DNA of 6,408 nucleotides from Angelakisella sp. (GTDB lineage: Bacteria > Bacillota > Clostridia > Oscillospirales > Ruminococcaceae): NCBI GenBank assembly GCA_020025195.1, contig JAHHSN010000051.1:1-6408 (forward strand), given 5' to 3'. The stretch's first letter is position 1. Each line of letters begins with the position of its first letter. Position numbers and translations under genes: made by a program. This document shows, in pieces, positions 1-5,475 of this stretch. A model generated the notes under the pieces. That model saw only the letters and a list, made by a program, of their open reading frames with translations. It had not been told where the DNA came from and did not search any database.

Positions 1-60
1 TTGCATGTGTTAGGCGCGCCGCCAGCGTTCGTCCTGAGCCAGGATCAAACTCTTTGTTAA
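1..60 (-). rRNA. rrs: 16S ribosomal RNA, 5' end only (gene continues past the left edge)
   Basis: Read on the minus strand, positions 53 down to 34 give AGAGTTTGATCCTGGCTCAG, the universal 27F primer site near the 5' end of bacterial 16S rRNA. It is followed by the conserved GACGAACGCTGGCGGC block and the CCTAACACATGCAA segment. Only the first ~60 bases are present. The mature 5' end is placed near 60 because the AGAGTTTG motif begins at about base 8 of E. coli 16S; the exact processing site cannot be seen. The GGCGGCGCGCCTAACACATG variant fits clostridia of the Ruminococcaceae/Oscillospirales type, an inference from memory of such sequences. Confidence 0.97.
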
Positions 61-257
61 ATAGTATCAAAACTACCACAAAGGTATTTATGATCTCTCA
101 AAAACTCAAGCTTTTCGCTTGCGTCCATATTACTGTTTCGAGTAGTAATAAACTCTTAAAGAATTTACAAGGACTCAATAATCTTCAAAAAAGATTATCA
201 AGCTCAAATGTTGTTCAATTTTCAAGGTGCAAGCGCCGTCTGTCTCAACAGACAGCT
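61..257 (-). other. rRNA operon leader (pre-16S 5' transcript) with four hairpins
   Basis: This AT-rich stretch lies between the rrn promoter and mature 16S and should be transcribed and then removed by processing. On the transcribed strand it contains four perfect stem-loops: 240-245/250-255 (CTGTCT stem, GTTG loop) right at the predicted transcript start, 178-185/191-198 (ATAATCTT stem), 128-134/144-150 (TATTACT stem) and 107-111/117-121 (CAAGC stem). No protein is expected here: the open frame on the plus strand at 54-281 has no ribosome site and runs into the 16S gene. The 3' partner of any long 16S processing stem would lie outside the window. Confidence 0.85.
210..230 (-). promoter_or_regulatory. 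boxA-like antitermination element in the rRNA leader
   Basis: The minus strand reads GCACCTTGAAAATTGAACAA, close to the CTTTGAAAACTGAACA-type sequence that recurs in Firmicute rRNA leaders and spacers. In rrn operons boxA binds NusB/S10 and helps prevent premature Rho-dependent termination of untranslated rRNA. Its place, just after the first leader hairpin, fits that role. The match is by eye, so the function is inferred. Confidence 0.5.
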
Positions 258-262
258 TTGTT

Positions 263-291
263 ATCATATCATTTCCCTTAAGGGTTGTCAA
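263..291 (-). promoter_or_regulatory. rRNA operon promoter (sigma-A type)
   Basis: On the minus strand TTGACA (286-291) is followed after exactly 17 bp by TATGAT (263-268), placing transcription start at about 256-257. The DNA upstream of the -35 (about 295-345) is full of A/T runs and could act as an UP element, as expected for a strong rRNA promoter. The 17-bp spacer includes the perfect palindrome CCCTTAAGGG (275-284). Only one convincing promoter is seen; a second P1-type promoter further upstream is not evident. Confidence 0.9.
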
Positions 292-297
292 GGGAAA
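272..297. repeat. 8-bp inverted repeat overlapping the rrn -35 element
   Basis: TTTCCCTT (272-279) and AAGGGAAA (290-297) are perfect inverted copies separated by 10 bp. The right arm covers the end of the -35 hexamer and the left arm lies in the promoter spacer. A shorter palindrome, CCCTTAAGGG, is nested at 275-284. Such symmetry across a -35 could be an operator, or could be chance in low-complexity promoter DNA. No regulator is identified. Confidence 0.4.
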
Positions 298-352
298 AAA
301 CGCATTTCTCGGCAATTTTTTTATTTTTTCTTTATTTCCTTGGTTTTCTCGG

Positions 353-381
353 TTGACCCTTCCTTATTTTTACCATATAAT
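353..381 (+). promoter_or_regulatory. Promoter for thpR (sigma-A type)
   Basis: TTGACC (353-358), a 17-bp spacer and a perfect TATAAT (376-381) form a near-consensus promoter pointing right. Start is expected near 388, giving a 5' leader of about 37 nt before thpR. It is divergent from the rrn promoter; the two -35 elements are about 60 bp apart, with the intervening A/T-rich DNA shared. Confidence 0.88.
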
Positions 382-424
382 TGATTGTGTTTGAACAAAT
401 TGACCAAAAACGGGGGCTTTTTTG

Positions 425-952
425 TTGAGACTTTTTATCGCCGTTTCCCTATCCGACCGGACGCGGGAACAGATTCTTTCTCTCTCCGATTCGATGAGGG
501 CGTCCTGCGGCGGGAATTTTACCAGCCGGGAGAACCTGCATATTACGCTGGAATTTTTAGGGGAACTTCCCCCCGACCGTCTTTCCGCCCTCCGTGATGC
601 GATGGCCGCCGTCTCCTGCCCGCCTGTTGCTCTCACTCTGGGGGAACGAATCGGGCATTTCGGGGATCTCTGGTGGCTTTCCATCCAAAGCCCGGCGTTG
701 GGGAAGCTTCAGGCCGCACTTCATCGGGAATTAAAATCGCGCAGCTTTTCTCCGGAGTCCCGGCCCTTCTGCCCGCACCTCACCCTGGTGCGCCATTTAA
801 CGGGTACGCTCCCCTTTGCGCCGGAAAATTTCTCCGAGCATTTTTCTCCCATCACCGAAACCGCGCGGGAGATGGTCCTCTATGAAAGCAGCCGGCAAAA
901 CGGCCGTCTCACCTATACCCCGCTTGAGGTGCGCCGCCTCGGCGGAGCCTAA
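425..952 (+). CDS. thpR: RNA 2',3'-cyclic phosphodiesterase (2'-5' RNA ligase family, ThpR)
   Basis: This cytoplasmic 2H phosphoesterase of 175 residues is the usual size for bacterial ThpR. Enzymes of this family hydrolyse RNA 2',3'-cyclic phosphates to 2'-phosphates and can join tRNA half-molecules through 2'-5' linkages in vitro; the cellular substrate is generally unsettled. Both catalytic HxTx motifs are present: HITL at residues 39-42, in NLHITLEFLGE, and HLTL at 118-121, in FCPHLTLVRHL. The start is one of two adjacent TTG codons (422 or 425). I chose 425 because it yields the family N-terminus MRLFIAV and sits 8 nt after GGGGG (412-416), the only ribosome-site candidate. Transcription is from its own promoter and ends at the hairpin at 973-1015. 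The gene is complete, with no sign of damage. Confidence 0.93.
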   Translation: MRLFIAVSLSDRTREQILSLSDSMRASCGGNFTSRENLHITLEFLGELPPDRLSALRDAMAAVSCPPVALTLGERIGHFGDLWWLSIQSPALGKLQAALHRELKSRSFSPESRPFCPHLTLVRHLTGTLPFAPENFSEHFSPITETAREMVLYESSRQNGRLTYTPLEVRRLGGA

Positions 953-972
953 TAGATATTATATATAGAAAA

Positions 973-1015
973 AGAGCCGGTCACGGAACACACCGTAGGA
1001 CCAGCTCTCTTTTTT
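973..1015. terminator. Bidirectional terminator between convergent thpR and the ABC permease gene
   Basis: The outer stem pairs 973-982 (AGAGCCGGTC) with 999-1008 (GACCAGCTCT), with one C.A mismatch. An inner stem pairs ACGG (983-986) with CCGT (993-996) around the loop AACACA, leaving a two-base AG bulge. A T-run (1010-1015) follows on the plus strand, and the A-run at 969-973 gives a T-run on the minus strand. It can therefore stop transcripts from both sides, as its position between two facing stop codons suggests. Confidence 0.88.
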
Positions 1016-1021
1016 AATAAT

Positions 1022-2629
1022 TCAGCCCGCTTCAAGGGCCGCAAAGCGTTTTTCCGCCCCATGGCCGAGATAGTGGCGAAGCAGGATGCAGAGCACCCCC
1101 AGCACTGCTGCCGCCAGAAGGAGATAGACGTCGCTTTCCATCACTCCGGAAAGGAGCAGCGCGTAGAGAAGCGCCCCCGCCAGCACGATTCCGAAGCCGG
1201 AAAACATGCAGATGATGGTGCTGACGCCCTGCTTCACGGCCACCGCCTCATTGACATAGTCAAATTTGGGATGATGAAGGCTGACTACAACCCCCAAAAG
1301 GGCATAAAACACATTAAACATGACCGACGTCAAAATGGTGAGGAACGTCATCTTGGCGCCCAGCTCCAACGCAAAGGAAAAGGCCAGCGCCGCAAGAAGG
1401 ATGACCGGCAGCGTAAGTACGATCTGCATTTCCGCCTTGGCAAGAAGAATATCCCGCGCCCTTAAGGGGAAGGACTGGGCGATCCAGAGATTCTTTCCTT
1501 CCAGAGAAACCGAAGGCGCTGCGATGAGCACTGTGGCGCTCACGCCGCAGAGCATGACCGTGACCATGGGACCGAGAAGCTCTCCCCCACCGGGCACGCC
1601 CAAAAACATTCCCTGGAGGTAGTCCCTCTTGATGAACGCGACAACCGAGAGGATGAGAAGCAGGATGAGTCCCATCCCGGCATTGAGGACATACATGGAG
1701 TTGCTCCAGAAATGGGCAAGCTCCTTGCCCAGAAGAGCATGACGGACGCCGCTGACCTTGAGGCTCTTTTCCCGGTACTCTATTTTGCTCGCGCCGCGCT
1801 TTTTGGTGGTGATGTGGATAAAGCTGCGGGACAGGATGAGATAGACCAGCTCAAAGGGGGCCAGCGTGCAGACGGTATAAAGGAGCAGATAGGTGAGATT
1901 TTGCTCTGCCACACCGACGCCGAAATAATAGGCGGTAAAAGCCGCCTTCCGTACCGCCGTCGCGATCTCCGCGCCGTTTGCGATCAGACTGCTGATGATG
2001 CTCTGGATCTGGCTGTAACCATAAAAATAGAGGCAGAGGAAGGCGACGGACAAAAACGACGCGATGACATTCTTCCTTCTCATGCGGGCGGAAACCATCG
2101 AGATGAGCCACGCAATGACGCAGGAGAACGCCTGCACCAAAAGGGCAAGCAGGATGCACTCGATGACATAATAGAGGACGCCCAGCGCCGAGACGGGGTA
2201 ATGTCTGGCATAGACCACCCCAGCCGGGATCGTCACAAAAGAAAGATAGAAAAGATCAAGCCCGAGGAGGGAGATCATCCGGCTCCCGAGGATGAACTTG
2301 GGCGCTATGGGCATGGAAAGGAGCAGCTCGTTGTCGGTCGCCTCATAAAGCTGCGACTGGGTGGCAAACACATTTCCGATAAAGGAGAGCATGAACGCCA
2401 TAATGGCGGCGACGGCAAAATAGAACCACCGAAGCCCCGCCTCCCCCAGCGGTAGACAGATGCTCTCAAAGAGCATTCCGAACATGATGAGGAAGCACGC
2501 CACAACATAGAGCATGAGAAAGCCGAGACCGATCTTCCCCGCAATCCCGCGCTTTTTGCCATTTCGCCCGGAACGGGTAACGGTGCTCCACCAGGAAGCC
2601 CAGCGGAGCTTAAGAAGCGTTTTAAGCAT
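1022..2629 (-). CDS. ABC exporter permease, 12-TM (ABC-2 type, putative)
   Basis: This 535-residue integral membrane protein should be the channel subunit of an ABC exporter with the adjoining ATPase; its start overlaps the ATPase stop by 8 bp. I count about twelve hydrophobic segments, near residues 33-54, 67-89, 118-139, 148-178, 187-208, 246-267, 313-333, 352-371, 401-422, 427-450, 468-492 and 499-517. The motif SLEGKNLWIAQSFPL (375-389) resembles the EGK-x-W-x-x-x-S-x-P motif of large ABC_tran_2-like permeases. A weaker copy, TDNELLLSMPIAPKFILGSR (98-117), lies in the first half, so the protein looks like two related six-TM halves. The ATG follows GGAGG (2636-2640) by 6 nt. The substrate is unknown; peptides, antibiotics or lipids are possible. 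The hairpin at 973-1015 ends the transcript. Confidence 0.87.
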   Translation of the reverse strand: MLKTLLKLRWASWWSTVTRSGRNGKKRGIAGKIGLGFLMLYVVACFLIMFGMLFESICLPLGEAGLRWFYFAVAAIMAFMLSFIGNVFATQSQLYEATDNELLLSMPIAPKFILGSRMISLLGLDLFYLSFVTIPAGVVYARHYPVSALGVLYYVIECILLALLVQAFSCVIAWLISMVSARMRRKNVIASFLSVAFLCLYFYGYSQIQSIISSLIANGAEIATAVRKAAFTAYYFGVGVAEQNLTYLLLYTVCTLAPFELVYLILSRSFIHITTKKRGASKIEYREKSLKVSGVRHALLGKELAHFWSNSMYVLNAGMGLILLLILSVVAFIKRDYLQGMFLGVPGGGELLGPMVTVMLCGVSATVLIAAPSVSLEGKNLWIAQSFPLRARDILLAKAEMQIVLTLPVILLAALAFSFALELGAKMTFLTILTSVMFNVFYALLGVVVSLHHPKFDYVNEAVAVKQGVSTIICMFSGFGIVLAGALLYALLLSGVMESDVYLLLAAAVLGVLCILLRHYLGHGAEKRFAALEAG

Positions 2630-3335
2630 GATCGTCCTCCAGCTCTAAGAACACGTCCTCCAGGGTCTCCTGACCGCGGACCTCCTCCATGGTGCCGGAA
2701 ACAAGAAGCCGCCCGCCTTTGATAATCGCGATCTTGTCGCAGAGGCGTTCGGCCACCTCCAGCACATGGGTGGAAAAGAAGATGGCGCCGCCCCGGTCGC
2801 AGAACTCCCGCATGAGGAGCTTGACCTGATAGGTCGCCTTAGGGTCAAGGCCCACAAAGGGTTCGTCCATAATGATGAGCTGCGGCTCATGGATAAAGCC
2901 CGCAATGAGCGCCAGCTTCTGCTTCATGCCGTGGGAATAGGCGCTGATGGGCTGGGCAAGGTCCCCGGTCAGCTGGAACAGATCGGCATAGTGCCGGATG
3001 AGCTCCTCCCGGCGCGCCTTGGGCACCCCGTAGACATCCGCCGTAAAGTTGAGATATTTGATACCGCTCAAGAACTCATAGAGGTCGGGGTTATCGGGAA
3101 TATAGGCGAGCTTTTTCTTGCAGGAAATCGGGTCCTCCCGGATGGAAACACCGTCAATATAGATCTCGCCCTCCTCAAAGCCGAGGATCCCGCAGCAGGA
3201 CTTGATGGTAGTGGTCTTGCCGGCGCCGTTATGTCCGATGAAGCCATAGATCTCCCCCGCTTTAATATGAAGTGAGAGATCATCCACCGCTTTTTTGTCG
3301 CCGTAGAGTTTGGTTAAGTGTTCAATCCTAAGCAT
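2622..3335 (-). CDS. ABC transporter ATP-binding protein (ABC-2 exporter family)
   Basis: This cytoplasmic nucleotide-binding subunit (237 residues) powers the downstream permease. In order it shows a Walker A GHNGAGKT (34-41), a Q-loop region YIPDNPDLYEFLSG (78-91) without a glutamine, a signature YSHGMKQKL (133-141), a Walker B ending in LIIMDEP with catalytic E158, a D-loop GLDP (162-165) and the switch H190 in FSTHVLE. The closest known style is the BcrA/YtrB-like single-domain ATPases. The ATG at 3335 is preferred because AAGGAGG (3340-3346) lies 4 nt upstream and MLRIEHLTK is the normal family N-terminus. The reading frame stays open to 3488, but that extension is Arg/Pro-rich, unlike the family, and overlaps the preceding gene. 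No clear promoter lies in the 73-bp gap, so it may be read from the upstream gene. Confidence 0.95.
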   Translation of the reverse strand: MLRIEHLTKLYGDKKAVDDLSLHIKAGEIYGFIGHNGAGKTTTIKSCCGILGFEEGEIYIDGVSIREDPISCKKKLAYIPDNPDLYEFLSGIKYLNFTADVYGVPKARREELIRHYADLFQLTGDLAQPISAYSHGMKQKLALIAGFIHEPQLIIMDEPFVGLDPKATYQVKLLMREFCDRGGAIFFSTHVLEVAERLCDKIAIIKGGRLLVSGTMEEVRGQETLEDVFLELEDDHA

Positions 3336-3339
3336 AGTG

Positions 3340-3346
3340 CCTCCTT
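3340..3346 (-). promoter_or_regulatory. Ribosome binding site deciding the ABC ATPase start
   Basis: The minus strand carries a full AAGGAGG, 4 nt before the ATG at 3335-3333. It selects this start over the longer open frame and lies in the gap left by the preceding gene. Confidence 0.85.
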
Positions 3347-3366
3347 GATGATGAACTGAAAGAGAG

Positions 3367-3393
3367 AAAGGAGCCCCGGGATGGTGCTCCTTT
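3367..3393 (-). terminator. Hairpin between the 570-residue gene and the ABC operon (weak terminator or attenuator)
   Basis: AAAGGAGC (3367-3374) pairs perfectly with GCTCCTTT (3386-3393), with two further C-G pairs inside and a GGGAT loop. On the minus strand it begins 15 bp after the stop codon of the 570-residue gene. The sequence that follows on that strand is only T-rich (TTTCTCTCTTTC), not a pure T-run, so termination is probably partial. On the plus strand the T5 run (3391-3395) is better, but no gene points that way. Confidence 0.6.
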
Positions 3394-3408
3394 TTGGGAT
3401 TTACAGCA

Positions 3409-5121
3409 TTACGCCGCGGCGGACGGCTCTTTGGGCACTTCCGCCGGGGAGTTCTCCGCCGGCTCCTCTGGGAGCACAGCGGGAACACGGGTCACCTTGG
3501 TTGCGAGCAGGATGCCGCTTTCCTCCTCACCGGATGCGTACAGCACCCGAACAACATCACCGGGATTTAAGAGTACAGCGCCCGGCTCCGCTGCCGCAGC
3601 GATGGAATAATAGGGGCCGCTGCCGTCTACCTCGATATAATAGACGGTGTTGCCCTCGATGACCGCGCTTCGGATATCGGTGATGACGCCGGTCACGGTG
3701 TTGTCCCCCACCGGAATAGAGGTATCCTCCACCACGTTCATATCAAGGAGCAGCTTGAGGTAGTTGCTCTTGCACTCCGAAACCGAAGCGCCGGTCGCCA
3801 CGATCTGATACTGTTCGACATTGACCATCGCGTACATCTTAACGAGGTTGGCGTTATCCTTGAGCGCCATAAAGTAGGTCGGCTGGTCATTGACATTGAG
3901 CAGCAGCGGGAAGGTCGCGGCATAGTGAAGATGCTGCACCACGCCCTCAGCGCTCGCCATCGCGCTCATCTCCTGCGCGCCCGCCACCTCATAATAACGG
4001 GTGTCCTTGGTGCGCTGATTGGTGAGGATAAAACCGATATTGGACTGGTCACCGGTAACCGAAGTGATGCCGGTGTACACATAAACGTCGTCGTTCATCG
4101 CGATATAGTTATAACCCTGCGTGGTGACCGTGACGTTTTTCTGCCCGAAGATGGAGTTGATGAAGCCGCCCTGATAGGTGCCATGGTAATCATACTGTTC
4201 CATGATAAGGTCGGCGGAATAGACGCCGTCCACCCAGTTGGGGACCTCCTCATAGTACTGGCTCTCGCCGTTAATGGCATTGACCAGTACCGCGCCTTCC
4301 ACGTCGGTGCCGCCGAAGAGACCGATGCGCTTCACGATGCGGGAGCAGACCCAGAAGGGCGTGCCGTCATCGTTGATTTCAAAGGTCGGTTCATCAAACA
4401 TAAAGGTCGGATACTGGAACCTCAGGTGGCGGTACAGGTTGCGCCCGAAATGCTCGCAGGTGGAATAGCGCATCCCCTCGGGAAGGCGCACCACATCGAC
4501 ATTCTGGGTCACCATATCGATGACGAGATAGGCGGGAAGACCCTGCCGGCGGTTATTGAGCCACTTGAAGATATCGCCGTACTCCAGCGGGGTAACGCGC
4601 ACCGGGCGGTTGTTGTAATTAATCTGGGTATACTGGTCGGAAACCTCGAACTGGCTCACCATGTCGGAAAGCTCGCCCAGCTTGCGGTCGCCCAGCTTCT
4701 CGGCGGACTTCTTGTCCATCATCGGGATCTGGTCGAAGGAAATCTCCTCGATCTCCTCGGTGAAGTTGCCCTCCTCCAGGGAGAGCAGCTCACTGTAAGC
4801 GCCTGCCCGCAGGATGACACTGGAAAGCAGCCCGCCCACCAGATAGATGACGACGACGGCAGCGATGATGATGAGCGGAACGAAGCAGCTTTGCTTCAAA
4901 AGCTGCCAGAAGCTCCTGCCATTCTCCGCCTGACGGTAGATACCGGAGGTGACGACCGCCGTCACACAGTAGACCACCGCAATGAAGAGGAAAAAGGAAT
5001 AGAACTGCGCGGAATGGAAATTGAGGGGCGGAAGCTCAAAATAGAAATAGATGAAGCCCGCCACCAGAGTGACCAGCACATTGATGAGAATGTGCTTTGC
5101 GGAAACGTTCTTGGATGCCAT
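3409..5121 (-). CDS. Conserved membrane-anchored protein of unknown function (570 aa)
   Basis: I cannot assign a function. The N-terminus has three predicted membrane segments (about 10-29, 38-60 and 79-103). The positive residues before TM1 and between TM2 and TM3 suggest the remaining ~465 residues face outside the cell. An acidic stretch (111-130, EEGNFTEEIEEISFD region) follows TM3. The core (~170-445) has segments such as AYLVIDMVTQNVDVV (197-211) and GAVLVNAINGESQYY (276-290) that recall PepSY-like beta hairpins, and a YNYIAMNDDVYVYTG block (337-351). Residues ~474-545 look like a small beta-barrel, followed by a Pro/Glu/Ala-rich tail. Similar large proteins occur across Firmicutes under uninformative names, to my recollection. 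The ATG at 5121 has AAGGAGG 6 nt upstream and an extended -10 promoter. The frame opens further upstream to 5214, but that part overlaps the promoter. The ABC operon lies downstream on the same strand. Confidence 0.85.
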   Translation of the reverse strand: MASKNVSAKHILINVLVTLVAGFIYFYFELPPLNFHSAQFYSFFLFIAVVYCVTAVVTSGIYRQAENGRSFWQLLKQSCFVPLIIIAAVVVIYLVGGLLSSVILRAGAYSELLSLEEGNFTEEIEEISFDQIPMMDKKSAEKLGDRKLGELSDMVSQFEVSDQYTQINYNNRPVRVTPLEYGDIFKWLNNRRQGLPAYLVIDMVTQNVDVVRLPEGMRYSTCEHFGRNLYRHLRFQYPTFMFDEPTFEINDDGTPFWVCSRIVKRIGLFGGTDVEGAVLVNAINGESQYYEEVPNWVDGVYSADLIMEQYDYHGTYQGGFINSIFGQKNVTVTTQGYNYIAMNDDVYVYTGITSVTGDQSNIGFILTNQRTKDTRYYEVAGAQEMSAMASAEGVVQHLHYAATFPLLLNVNDQPTYFMALKDNANLVKMYAMVNVEQYQIVATGASVSECKSNYLKLLLDMNVVEDTSIPVGDNTVTGVITDIRSAVIEGNTVYYIEVDGSGPYYSIAAAAEPGAVLLNPGDVVRVLYASGEEESGILLATKVTRVPAVLPEEPAENSPAEVPKEPSAAA

Positions 5122-5124
5122 ACT

Positions 5125-5135
5125 GTTCCTCCTTG
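5125..5135 (-). promoter_or_regulatory. Ribosome binding site fixing the start of the 570-residue gene
   Basis: On the minus strand AAGGAGG is followed 6 nt later by the ATG at 5121-5119. This favours MASKNVSAKH over any start further upstream. Confidence 0.85.
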
Positions 5136-5180
5136 CATAAAAACGCGGAACCTTTTCCCGCGGAACTTTCGATTGATAGA

Positions 5181-5189
5181 AGTATAACA
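5181..5189 (-). promoter_or_regulatory. Extended -10 promoter for the 570-residue gene
   Basis: The minus strand reads TGTTATACT, a TGn-TATACT extended -10. No good -35 lies at 16-18 bp; the best TTGTAT (5209-5214) is 22 bp away and too far. Start would be near 5174, leaving a leader of roughly 50 nt with the AAGGAGG at its end. Extended -10 promoters commonly work without a strong -35. Confidence 0.6.
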
Positions 5190-5214
5190 TATGGGACGTG
5201 GGAAATCTATACAA

Positions 5215-5392
5215 AATTATGAACGAAAAAATCAGGGTCTATCCCCTCCCCCCTCGGTTCAGCCGAAAACCGCCGCACTTTTTGGGGGAGAGGCTTCCAG
5301 GCAAAAACAAGCGGAAATGGCCCGAAAAACCGATTTTTTCCGCCGTGATACATTAAATTACAATCTTTCCGGAGAAAAATCGAAAAAACCAT
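5215..5392. other. Unassigned intergenic DNA between two divergent promoters
   Basis: This is the centre of a 354-bp gene-free region (5122-5475). It starts with a C-rich tract (5243-5253) that can pair with a G-rich tract (CTCCCCC at 5246-5252 with GGGGGAG at 5284-5290) around a small TCGG-TTCAG-CCGA hairpin (5254-5266). Further right is an imperfect inverted repeat (CGATTTTT at 5331-5338 with AAAAATCG at 5375-5382). The open frame from 5191 to 5454 lacks a ribosome site and runs over the promoter at 5393-5421, so it is not called. No tRNA or familiar small RNA is recognised. Confidence 0.6.
5331..5382. repeat. Inverted repeat just upstream of the zinc-ribbon gene promoter
   Basis: CGATTTTT (5331-5338) and AAAAATCG (5375-5382) are perfect inverted copies. 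Partial symmetry continues inward (TCCG against CGGA, one base out of register). The arms enclose about 36 bp and end 10 bp before the -35 of the next promoter. This could be a regulator site or a chance pairing of A/T runs. Confidence 0.35.
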
Positions 5393-5421
5393 TTGACATT
5401 TGGGAGAGAATGCTATATTAT
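5393..5421 (+). promoter_or_regulatory. Promoter for the zinc-ribbon gene (sigma-A type)
   Basis: A perfect TTGACA (5393-5398), a 17-bp spacer and TATTAT (5416-5421) point right; an alternative TATATT at 5414-5419 overlaps. Start is expected near 5428, giving a ~48-nt leader. This is among the strongest-looking promoters in the window, comparable with that of the rRNA operon. Confidence 0.87.
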
Positions 5422-5432
5422 GATAGCGATGC

Positions 5433-5450
5433 GCGGGAAATCCGTCCCGC
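5433..5450 (+). other. 5' leader hairpin of the zinc-ribbon mRNA
   Basis: GCGGGA (5433-5438) and TCCCGC (5445-5450) form a perfect six-base-pair stem with the loop AATCCG, starting about 5 nt after the predicted transcript start. The ribosome site (AGAGG, 5465-5469) lies free downstream, so the hairpin more likely stabilises the 5' end than blocks translation. That role is inferred. Confidence 0.55.
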
Positions 5451-5475
5451 CTAATATCTTTGTGAGAGGTATCCC

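Noticed and set aside
54..281. Plus-strand open frame of 75 codons over the rRNA leader
   Set aside because: It begins inside 16S, lies antisense to the rRNA leader and promoter, has no ribosome site and a composition typical of AT-rich noncoding DNA.
1712..2455. Plus-strand open frame of 247 codons opposite the permease gene
   Set aside because: It is antisense to a clear 12-TM permease; the Asp/Gly/Arg-rich low-motif protein and lack of a ribosome site mark it as a mirror of the real gene.
3336..3488. N-terminal extension of the ABC ATPase by 51 residues
   Set aside because: It is Arg/Pro-rich, absent from the family, overlaps the coding end of the preceding gene, and ignores the AAGGAGG site before the ATG at 3335.
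3925..5187. Plus-strand open frame of 420 codons opposite the 570-residue gene
   Set aside because: Long, but it has no ribosome site or promoter. The real strand has AAGGAGG, an extended -10 and a sensible TM pattern. GC-rich genes often leave such antisense frames.
5122..5214. N-terminal extension of the 570-residue protein by 31 residues
   Set aside because: It would need to start upstream of the predicted transcription start and lacks a ribosome site; the internal ATG has a perfect one.
5191..5454. Plus-strand open frame of 87 codons in the divergent intergenic region
   Set aside because: It has no ribosome site, overlaps the extended -10 on the other strand and runs straight through the TTGACA/TATTAT promoter of the next gene.
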